Origin: Oscillospiraceae bacterium
GTDB lineage: Bacteria > Bacillota > Clostridia > Oscillospirales > Oscillospiraceae
Direction: 5' to 3'
Length of the DNA stretch: 64,000 nt
NCBI GenBank assembly: GCA_009781695.1
Contig: WQVH01000001.1
Location: 55,277 to 119,276, forward strand
Part shown: positions 50,236-57,749 of the stretch, one piece after another
How the letters are laid out: every line of letters starts with the position of its first letter
How positions within the stretch are numbered: position 1 is the stretch's first letter
Translations under genes and position numbers: made by a program
Notes under the pieces: generated by a model
What the model was told of the DNA's origin: nothing
The model's database searches: none
What the model saw: only the letters and a program-made list of their open reading frames with translations

Positions 50236-52119
50236 GTGAAGACACTGACATTTCTTAAAGGTGCGCTGGCTTTTCTGCTGATGTTCACCATGCTCACCCC
50301 AATGGTTGTTTTGGCAACTGATAGAGATCCGGAACCGGAACAAGATCCGATTTTAGACTCTGATGAGCATTCAAGCTTTGCCAATCCGCCGCTTTGGGAG
50401 TCGTTCGGATTTGATACCGTATATGAGTTGGTGGAATCTTTCATGAGATGGCAAAACAGTGCGGATTTAACCCCCACAATGACTTTTTGGAGGGTTTTTG
50501 GTGCTTCGTCTCCGGAAGAACTTATGGAGTGGTATGAGATGTCTGAGGAAGAACTCGCATTGATTGAGGACACTTGGGCGAGGGCGCTTGCCGGTGTCTT
50601 GTATGAGTTGAGTCAAGTGCGGGCAAGTACACTGGAAGCACGAGGTGGTACAGCGGGTATAGTGAATGTTATGTTCAATGGTGAATTTATCCGATTTGGA
50701 GATGCAGTACCTGAGGTTATAGATGGTATGACATTTGTTCCTGCTGCGGCGTTTTTTGGTGCGGCGGGTTGGACGTTGCGATTCAATGCGCAGACCGGTG
50801 ATCTTATGGCCTCATTAGCTGAACAAAGTGTTCGTATGACTATCGGAGAGGACAGTGCCGAGGTTACCGCTGATGGTGAAACACGTAATCGCTTCATTGA
50901 AGCAGTGCCTTTTATCCGCAATGGCGTTTCATATATTCCCATTCGACCAATTGGCGAAATTATGGGTTTGCATGTTCTTTGGGATAGAGAATTCAGTGCC
51001 GTGGTCATTATTGACCGAGTTGGACTGATTGCGGAAATCGACCGGAATTTTACCATAATGAATAGTCTGCTGAATATGCCGATAAATTTAATTCCTACTG
51101 AGGATGGTACTTTCAGATCGGTGCTTGACATTCTGTTGACGATCACACAGTTTAACTCAATCGATGGTGATGTACACACAGAAGTTGACGGTAACATCAC
51201 ATTGTTGTCAGATGGGCGAAATTTCAGTGCTTCGGGCGCTATTAATCTTTCGGAGCTGATAGATTACCTGATTGCTCAGGAAATGGTGTTCGATATCAGC
51301 GATGAAGAACTGGCAGAATTTAAAGAAGAACTCAGTATACTGAACAATGTTTTTGGTGAGATTATATTCAATTATGATGCAGGTGTGCTCTATGTTAAGT
51401 CGCCGCTCATCGCTGAATTCATTCCGCAATTTCCAGGCAACGCTTGGATAGAAGTGCGTGATTTGGGCGGGCTTGTGTTGAGTGATATTTTTGATGAATT
51501 CGGTATCGGTTATGTGTCGGAAATAACTATTGCGTCCATACTGGGTGTTGAATCTGTTGGATATGATATTGTTCCGGGGCGTTGGGCTTTTGGGCGATTT
51601 GGAAGAATCACTCAACATGGAGAGATCATGCAAAATGCTGCATTTTATAAAGCGCTATTCGGGGACGATAGATTTGTTGTGCGTGGGGATTCATACACAC
51701 TGGTAGTGGCATTTGATGCGCTTGTTGCGGCGGGTCTTAGGTATAATCATAATATGGATGTGGTTGACTTTGACCTCAGACTGACGGTCGAAACCGAAGG
51801 CGGTGCGCTCACCGGACTTGCCGGTGCGGTGCGCTACCGTGAGATGCCTTTCTTTCGAGATGATATTCTATACCAGTTTGAATTTGATATAACCGCTGAG
51901 CACATGCGCATCGTTGGAGAAACTCATGAACGCAATGTTCAAAGAATATTATTTGAGATTGATTTGATTACGGAAGTCGCAGATGCAGATGTTGTGATTC
52001 CGGAGGCTCCGCCTGCCGGAGCTGTGGTTATTACACTGGATGATCTGCTAGGTGCTCCGGAAGTTCCGGAAGCGCCTAATCCGAGTACAATAATACGGTT
52101 GCGGCGCATATTGGGTTAA
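50236..52119 (+). CDS. Secreted protein with copper-amine-oxidase-type stalk domain
   Basis: The start is GTG 50236 behind GAAGGGA. The 627 residues begin with a signal peptide ending MVVLATD, then an acidic linker. Residues about 140-265 hold the copper amine oxidase N-terminal (stalk) repeat, with VMFNGEFIRFGDAVPEVIDGMTFVP-type strands ending at VIPIRPIGEIMG and VLWDREF. The rest is a beta-rich domain with no recognised family. No membrane anchor or sorting motif is visible, so the protein is probably secreted or wall-associated through the stalk. It is divergent from cca. Confidence 0.72.
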   Translation: MKTLTFLKGALAFLLMFTMLTPMVVLATDRDPEPEQDPILDSDEHSSFANPPLWESFGFDTVYELVESFMRWQNSADLTPTMTFWRVFGASSPEELMEWYEMSEEELALIEDTWARALAGVLYELSQVRASTLEARGGTAGIVNVMFNGEFIRFGDAVPEVIDGMTFVPAAAFFGAAGWTLRFNAQTGDLMASLAEQSVRMTIGEDSAEVTADGETRNRFIEAVPFIRNGVSYIPIRPIGEIMGLHVLWDREFSAVVIIDRVGLIAEIDRNFTIMNSLLNMPINLIPTEDGTFRSVLDILLTITQFNSIDGDVHTEVDGNITLLSDGRNFSASGAINLSELIDYLIAQEMVFDISDEELAEFKEELSILNNVFGEIIFNYDAGVLYVKSPLIAEFIPQFPGNAWIEVRDLGGLVLSDIFDEFGIGYVSEITIASILGVESVGYDIVPGRWAFGRFGRITQHGEIMQNAAFYKALFGDDRFVVRGDSYTLVVAFDALVAAGLRYNHNMDVVDFDLRLTVETEGGALTGLAGAVRYREMPFFRDDILYQFEFDITAEHMRIVGETHERNVQRILFEIDLITEVADADVVIPEAPPAGAVVITLDDLLGAPEVPEAPNPSTIIRLRRILG

Positions 52120-52236
52120 TCAGTCTTAAAGACGGCGAAACGGTGTAAATTTGCTGATGATGTTTCAGCAAGTTTGCACCGTGTTTTCGTATGCTTTAAA
52201 TCTCGTTGCGGCAAGGATTAGAATGGGGTGCCGGTT

Positions 52237-53070
52237 TCACTGTTCTATAAGCGGATCAATGAGCTTGCCGGATGCAATGCGGATACCCTCTTTTGAAAAT
52301 GCATCAATGATTTCACGCCGTACATCGCTGCAAGCTGAAAAGTTGACACTGATCGTTGCTGTCCACATGCTTGCTCTGAGCTCAACTCCGAATAGACCGA
52401 GTGCACGGACAAATACAGGGACTTTCGGTGCATTATCGGCCAGTTGCTCCTGCGTTCGTGTATCCACAAATGCAGGATGATTGCCGATGACTGTCGCAAT
52501 TACTGCACAAGCTTTTGCAACATCGGAGTCGTATGTGATAACCACGTCAATGAAATTTGACGCTCTTGGGTTGACATAATTTGCATTTTCAATAAGTTCT
52601 CTGTTGATCGTTGAGTTTGGAATAATTATGCGGCTATTTGTGAATGTTCGTATTACTGTATGTCTGATCGTAATGTCTTCGACAAATCCGACAACATCGG
52701 CATTGATGAGGTGTATGCGGTCGCCGATTTCAAAAGGTTTGACCATTGAAATGAACATGCCGTTAAAAGCGTTGCCAAAAGATTCCTGAGCGGCAAGGCC
52801 GATGATGAGCGCAGCGATACCTGAACCTGCAATGAGCGCCGCTGCAAAATTTGAAAATGCGTCAAATCTGCTCAATGCAAACACGATGCCTGATACCCAC
52901 ATCACGACACTGATTGCGTTTTTTGCAAACTTGTGGTGTATTGTATTTTTGCCGAATGTACGCCATACTTTTCGGAAGATCTGTGTAATTAAAATCGTGA
53001 TGCATATTATGGACACTGCGCGCAGTAATGTCCAAAGAAATTCACTGCTCGTAAAGAAGTTTTCTAGCAT
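52237..53070 (-). CDS. MscS-type mechanosensitive channel
   Basis: Start 53070 follows AAGGAGGAG. The 277 residues have three N-terminal helices, a pore-lining helix with AALIAGSGIAALIIGLAAQESFGNAFNG (Gly/Ala-packed as in MscS TM3) and the cytoplasmic beta domain with KPFEIGDRI and VVGFVEDITIRHTVIRTFTNSRIIIPNS. The C-terminal mixed domain is complete. It releases solutes on osmotic downshift. Length is normal for small MscS channels. Confidence 0.9.
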   Translation of the reverse strand: MLENFFTSSEFLWTLLRAVSIICITILITQIFRKVWRTFGKNTIHHKFAKNAISVVMWVSGIVFALSRFDAFSNFAAALIAGSGIAALIIGLAAQESFGNAFNGMFISMVKPFEIGDRIHLINADVVGFVEDITIRHTVIRTFTNSRIIIPNSTINRELIENANYVNPRASNFIDVVITYDSDVAKACAVIATVIGNHPAFVDTRTQEQLADNAPKVPVFVRALGLFGVELRASMWTATISVNFSACSDVRREIIDAFSKEGIRIASGKLIDPLIEQ

Positions 53071-53272
53071 AACACTCCTCCTTGCTGATTTGCTGAGCTG
53101 ACAATGTGATGACAAATTTTATCACAGAGCGAGTGTGGATTGCAATGGAAAAGTAGGCGAGAGAAGGTGGAGTTGCTCTTGCGTCCCCCTGCCATGCTAC
53201 AGACTAAATCTTTTTGAATGGCATGTGATGGTGCGTATAGGCAATGAGATTGTAACTTAAACAATAAATTAC

Positions 53273-54655
53273 TCAAAACATTTCCCTAAATTCAATCAAT
53301 CGAATATCATCGCGGTTTTTCGTATATTCCATCGCTCCGGTTGTAAAACCGCTTTTTGAGAAGAAATAGTAATGTTTTTCCTTATACAAGCTGAACATGG
53401 CGCAGTTTTCAAGAAAACCCTCGATTATTGATTTGCCGAGTGCCTCGTTTCGCCATTTGCATTCACAAAAAACCGCCTTGTCGCCACTGCCGGCAATCGC
53501 AATCAAATCAACTTCCTGTTCGGACTTTTTTATAGGATTATTGCCCCACCAGCGACCGATTTCCGAAACGCTGAACGGCAGTTTGGTTTTCCACATATAT
53601 TCCATGCAAATTTGCTCAAAAACTTCGCCCATAAAATCAGGAATTTGACCACTAATGTCATCATAGACCTGTTCAGCGAAACCCAATCGGATTTTTGAAA
53701 GATTTTTATATACAAAACGATACCAAAATCGGAACATTCCATCGTTCAAACGGTAAATGCTTTTCTTTGATGTTGGCTTTTCGCCTACCGGAATTTCGCG
53801 TTTTATAATCCCAAGTTCAATCAAGTTTTTTAGATACTTTACACAAATACTGCTTTTGAGATGGGTTTTTGTTTCGATTTCGTTGACCTTTGAACTTCCG
53901 GTTGCCACGGCTGTTATGATTGAATTATACAGCGCCGGCTCGCGCAACTCTTGGTTTAATAAATTTGTCGGCTCTTCAAAAAGAGGCTCGTCGCTGTTGA
54001 GAAAATTGTTTTTGATGTTTTCGGATAAGTTTTTGTCATTGTTGAAAAGCTGTAGATACTTTGCAATGCCGCCCGTTACACCAAAAACAACGGCTTGTTC
54101 AAGATTTGTTCCGCAGGCGTAAAATTTCCTGCTTGTTTCAAAATCAAAAGGAAGCACTTTAATTTGTCCCGTTCGCCTGCCGTAAAGCGGGCTTTTGTGT
54201 CCCATCACCTGTGTTTCCATAAACGACATAGATGAACCGCAAAGAATAATAAATATATTAGTATCTTTCAGTTTGTGGTCAATTTCAACTTGCAAAAGAG
54301 AGGATATTCCGGGGTAGCTTTTTGCAAGATACGGATATTCGTCAATTACTAAAACGATGTGCTCCTTTTTTGCATATTCGCATATGTCAGTAAACGCTTC
54401 TTTGAAGTCGGCATAAATCGCCTTGCTTTTCGAGCCGTACAAAGCCTCGCGTATTGAGCCGGAAAGCTCGGACAAGTTGATGCGTTTGGTGTCTTCAACT
54501 CCCGTGAAAAATACTGCCTTTTTTCCTTTGATAAATTCTTTAATAAGCTCTGTCTTGCCAACACGGCGGCGACCGTATATACAGAAAAGCTCAAATTTTC
54601 CGCTGTTATAATGGTTATTTAGGGAATTTAACTCCCGCTCTCTTCCGATAAACAT
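53273..54655 (-). CDS. AAA ATPase with DUF234-type C-terminal domain (archaeal-type ATPase family)
   Basis: ATG 54655 follows GGAG by 10 bases. The 460 residues start IGRERE and have Walker A YGRRRVGKTELI, Walker B IVLVIDEYP, and sensor LCGSSMSFM. A winged-helix segment lies near 250-290, and a C-terminal DUF234-like nuclease-type domain has VDLIAIAGSGDKAVFCECKWR (a D-x(n)-ExK pattern of the PD-(D/E)XK fold). The base composition is visibly more AT-rich than its neighbours, and no neighbour depends on it, so it looks acquired. The family's function is not defined; defence or mobile-element roles are suggested. Confidence 0.85.
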   Translation of the reverse strand: MFIGRERELNSLNNHYNSGKFELFCIYGRRRVGKTELIKEFIKGKKAVFFTGVEDTKRINLSELSGSIREALYGSKSKAIYADFKEAFTDICEYAKKEHIVLVIDEYPYLAKSYPGISSLLQVEIDHKLKDTNIFIILCGSSMSFMETQVMGHKSPLYGRRTGQIKVLPFDFETSRKFYACGTNLEQAVVFGVTGGIAKYLQLFNNDKNLSENIKNNFLNSDEPLFEEPTNLLNQELREPALYNSIITAVATGSSKVNEIETKTHLKSSICVKYLKNLIELGIIKREIPVGEKPTSKKSIYRLNDGMFRFWYRFVYKNLSKIRLGFAEQVYDDISGQIPDFMGEVFEQICMEYMWKTKLPFSVSEIGRWWGNNPIKKSEQEVDLIAIAGSGDKAVFCECKWRNEALGKSIIEGFLENCAMFSLYKEKHYYFFSKSGFTTGAMEYTKNRDDIRLIEFREMF

Positions 54656-54779
54656 TAAAATCAACTCCTTACGATGAAGATTATATCAGAAAATTATTCG
54701 ATGCTCAAGATATATTGAAACATGATTCAGTGCATCTTGTTTCAGTAATTGCGGAAATAGAGCTGTGAGGCATAAAAAC

Positions 54780-54805
54780 ACAGCGGCTGCAATTGCAGCC
54801 GCTGT
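54780..54805 (-). terminator. Terminator of the DUF975 gene (26-bp perfect palindrome)
   Basis: The palindrome ACAGCGGCTGCAA then TTGCAGCCGCTGT is followed on the minus strand by GTTTTTATG. It lies 20 bp past the DUF975 stop and separates it from the AAA ATPase. Confidence 0.8.
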
Positions 54806-54825
54806 ACAGACGACGAGATTTAAAC

Positions 54826-55488
54826 TTAAACAATAGCACCATCGAGTTCAGCTTGAGTAATCACACCTGATTCAAGTGCATTATCACGCAGTTCGGCATA
54901 ATATCCGGCGTATGTTGTGAATATGTACGGGCCGGTGTAGAAAATGCCCAGAATACCCGCAGTGAGAGATGTGAGCAGACCCCAACCAATAAAGCTGAGT
55001 GCCAAAACAAACAACTTGCCTTTGTGACCATTGGTCATGCGCATTGAAAGCTTGAGTGCATTTCGTGCAGTAACATTGGGGCAGTCTGCGAGAATGTATG
55101 GTGTCATAGAATATGCAAGAGACTTGATAATGCCCGGAACAATGAGCAGCAGCATCCACAGGTATACCCAAAGCATCATCCACCACATGCCGCCGAGCTT
55201 GCGGAAGAAGTTGACGCTAAGCATATTAAATGGGGTGCCTACCTCTACGCTTTCCCTGCGCCAAATCTTTACAAACGCCCCTTCTTCATTGACAGCCAAT
55301 ACCAACACGAAGCACATGGCAGCGATTGTTAAGAGCCAGCCTATAATGGGAATTAGACCCAGAAATACGGCGATCAGGGTCACAGCGGCGATCACCAGCA
55401 GGAGCACGAATTGAAGCAACACCGCAGTTCCGTATTGCGCTTTAAAGGCGTCTTTTGCTAAAGCTTTGATTTCTTGTCTCGATTTCAT
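54826..55488 (-). CDS. DUF975-family membrane protein
   Basis: The start at 55488 follows AGAGGAG. The 220 residues include a conserved cytoplasmic opening (MKSRQEIKALAKDAFKAQYG) and about six hydrophobic segments, with a GGMWWMMLWVYLWMLLLIVPGIIKSLAYSM block and the DUF975 hallmark YILADCPNVTARNAL...SMRMTNGHKGKLF. The family has no assigned function. Confidence 0.82.
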   Translation of the reverse strand: MKSRQEIKALAKDAFKAQYGTAVLLQFVLLLVIAAVTLIAVFLGLIPIIGWLLTIAAMCFVLVLAVNEEGAFVKIWRRESVEVGTPFNMLSVNFFRKLGGMWWMMLWVYLWMLLLIVPGIIKSLAYSMTPYILADCPNVTARNALKLSMRMTNGHKGKLFVLALSFIGWGLLTSLTAGILGIFYTGPYIFTTYAGYYAELRDNALESGVITQAELDGAIV

Positions 55489-55693
55489 AACTGTTTCTCC
55501 TCTTTTCATGACAAAATATTCTTTTTGCTACCAAGGCACTATGAAGCGTGAGCGTCTTCACACGTTGATGCAATAAGATGTCTCTTGAGCAAGAATAGCA
55601 TCACCATTTTTACTTGTCAACGCTTTTTGGATTTTTAGATTGTTTTTTTGCAGCAGTCAGCGTACAATGCCTTCTGAGGGTGGTGATGCAGAC

Positions 55694-56875
55694 ATGCCCA
55701 TTGGTACAGATCGCCTATGGACCAAAAACTTCATATGCATGTGGATTATCAACCTTTTGCTGAGTATGTGGGGATTTATGATCCATGCGCCATTTCCTTT
55801 TTATATCATCGAGCTTGGAGGCAACGAACTGCTCGTCGGCATTACAGCCGGTGGTGTCTCAGTGGCAGCGTTGCTGATGCGGCCGATTGGCGGATGGTTC
55901 TTGGACAATGTCAGCCGAAGCTTGCTGTTTGTACTGGGTGCACTGCTGATTATCGTTGTGTCGTTTTTGCTTTTCTTCATACCCGTTTTGGGTATCGTGA
56001 TCATGCTCAGGATCATGCTGGGATTGCTCTTTTCGGCCACAACGACCGCAAGTATCACCAGCGTAGCCGATGCGATACCACCGGCGAGATTTGGTGAAGG
56101 AATTGGGTATCTTGGGCTGGGCAATACTCTGGGAACGGCATTTGGGCCGGCATTGGGACTGATGCTCATGGCTGATTTTGGATTTCCTTCACTCTTTTTG
56201 ATGAGCGCTGCAATTATGCTTGTCGCACTTGTGATGTCCAAAGGGTTTTCATTTAAGAAAATCATAAAAGCAAATCGCAAGAAAATCAAACTCTCATCAC
56301 TGCTTAACAAAGATGCGCTTCCGGCATCAATTGTCTTGCTTCTGGCATCAATGCCTTTCGGCGGCTTGGTGATATTTATCGCACTATATGGCGAGCAATA
56401 CAACATAGGCAGCGGTGCGATTTTCTTTGCGCTGATCGCTGTGGGATCCGGTACTGCAAGGCTCTTGGTGGGGCGGATGATCGATAGAGCAGGTGAGCAA
56501 CCGATGGTCATCATCGGCAATGGCTGCTTCTTAATCGCTATTGTGTTGTTATTGCTAAGTAGTACCGTAGCTTATTATGTGTCCGGGCTGCTCTTCGGCC
56601 TTGGATTCGGCGTGCTCAATCCTGCGATGCAGGCGATGGCGATGCGGACGGTTCCGCCCCCGCAGCGGGGGTCGGCGACGAGCACGTTCCAGTGCTCACA
56701 TGATGTTTCTGCCGGTCTTGGTGGCATTATCGCCGGGTGGGTGGTTACGGTCTGGGGGTATCGGCCTATGTTTGGTTCGCTGATTGTTTTTGTCGTTGCG
56801 TCATTTGTTGTGTATATTCTTTGGGCGGCAAAAACGCCGTCTGCATTTAAAGTTTTTAAGCAGTCTCATATGTAA
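55694..56875 (+). CDS. MFS transporter
   Basis: ATG 55694 follows GAGGGTGGTG. The 393 residues contain 12 hydrophobic segments, the MFS motif A-like loop RPIGGWFLDNVSRS between helices 2 and 3, a second-half counterpart GRMIDRAGEQP and the central hydrophilic loop with KKIIKANRKKIKLS. It is a drug/metabolite efflux-type transporter by sequence class; the substrate is not recognisable. It stands alone. Confidence 0.85.
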   Translation: MPIGTDRLWTKNFICMWIINLLLSMWGFMIHAPFPFYIIELGGNELLVGITAGGVSVAALLMRPIGGWFLDNVSRSLLFVLGALLIIVVSFLLFFIPVLGIVIMLRIMLGLLFSATTTASITSVADAIPPARFGEGIGYLGLGNTLGTAFGPALGLMLMADFGFPSLFLMSAAIMLVALVMSKGFSFKKIIKANRKKIKLSSLLNKDALPASIVLLLASMPFGGLVIFIALYGEQYNIGSGAIFFALIAVGSGTARLLVGRMIDRAGEQPMVIIGNGCFLIAIVLLLLSSTVAYYVSGLLFGLGFGVLNPAMQAMAMRTVPPPQRGSATSTFQCSHDVSAGLGGIIAGWVVTVWGYRPMFGSLIVFVVASFVVYILWAAKTPSAFKVFKQSHM

Positions 56876-57263
56876 GGACTGTAAAATACAGGGAATTTGC
56901 AGAGAAAGATCCTTCGCTTTGTTCATGATGACATTGGATATAAACTGTAGCACAAACCGTGTTACAGTTCAGTGGGTACTCGGTCGAGGCGATGAGCTCT
57001 GAAAAAAGCGACTGGTACGGCTCATTTCAGGGGCTCGCAAACTCGCTTTGCTCAAACAGTGCTCGCCTTATCCTAAAATTTCGCCTACACTCGCTAATTT
57101 TTCTCCACTATGCATCGCTCGACCGAGTACCCACTGAGCAGTAACCAAACCGTGTGATTTCACGAAATTAACGCAATCTTTGCCTTGACTCTGGGATAAT
57201 ACCATGGTTTATTATCGTTACGATTTAATTGTGAAAAAATAATTAATATAAGGAGGCGAAAAC
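56876..57263. other. Intergenic region holding a MITE-like element
   Basis: The 388-bp stretch contains the element at 56961-57145 with its target duplication, then an AT-rich leader to the gene at 57264. A TTGACT (about 57184) may be a -35 box, but no convincing -10 at 17 bp is seen. Confidence 0.6.
56953..57153. mobile_element. MITE-like element (185 bp) with 8-bp target-site duplication
   Basis: The element spans 56961-57145. Its left end GTTACAGTTCAGTGGGTACT and its right end, read inward, GTTACTGCTCAGTGGGTACT, form terminal inverted repeats of about 33 bp with few mismatches. The same 8 bases CAAACCGT flank it at 56953-56960 and 57146-57153. There is no coding frame. TIR, size and duplication fit a non-autonomous DNA transposon; the parent family is not identified. 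Confidence 0.8.
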
Positions 57264-57731
57264 ATGGTAAGATGCTCAGTTACCGACCCCAATGCGCTCA
57301 GACACGCAGTAGACAAGTATTTTAGTGAATTTCCCGGCGAAATCATATGTGCACTGCAACTGTGGTATGAAGGCTTGGGTGGTCAAGGAGTGCCTACTGC
57401 GGACGAACTCACAGCGATTCAGGACGCTATAGCAGCAACTCCGGGCTGGAAAGATGCCGGCGAAGTGCGATACGAAAAATTTGGCGTACAAAAGAGCTAT
57501 AAGTGCGAAGCAATGAAAACGCATGATAGCAAAGGTCGGATCATGATCCAACACACATTCAAGAGGGATGCACTCTACAAAGAGCCAAATGGTACTATTT
57601 TGAAACTCGTCACGACTGAACTCTGGAATCTGCGTTGTTTTGAAATCAAAAACGGCAAAATGACAGGCGGCATGATCAAGATCCATCCTGAATCTGACCG
57701 AGCAAAAGCCCTTGTCGAAGTAAAATCATAA
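57264..57731 (+). CDS. Unrecognised 155-residue protein leading the transhydroxylase operon
   Basis: The gene has a strong AAGGAGG site and lies 18 bp before the molybdenum enzyme gene. It shows no signal peptide, membrane helix or metal-binding cysteine cluster (three scattered Cys). A helical N-terminal half (to about 70) is followed by strands with VQKSYKCEAMKTHDS, IMIQHTFKRD and LVTTELWNLRCFEI, suggesting an alpha/beta fold. The position points to an accessory role: assembly of the molybdenum enzyme, substrate handling or another pathway step. No family was recognised. Confidence 0.75.
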   Translation: MVRCSVTDPNALRHAVDKYFSEFPGEIICALQLWYEGLGGQGVPTADELTAIQDAIAATPGWKDAGEVRYEKFGVQKSYKCEAMKTHDSKGRIMIQHTFKRDALYKEPNGTILKLVTTELWNLRCFEIKNGKMTGGMIKIHPESDRAKALVEVKS

Positions 57732-57749
57732 GAAAGGAGCGTATATTTA

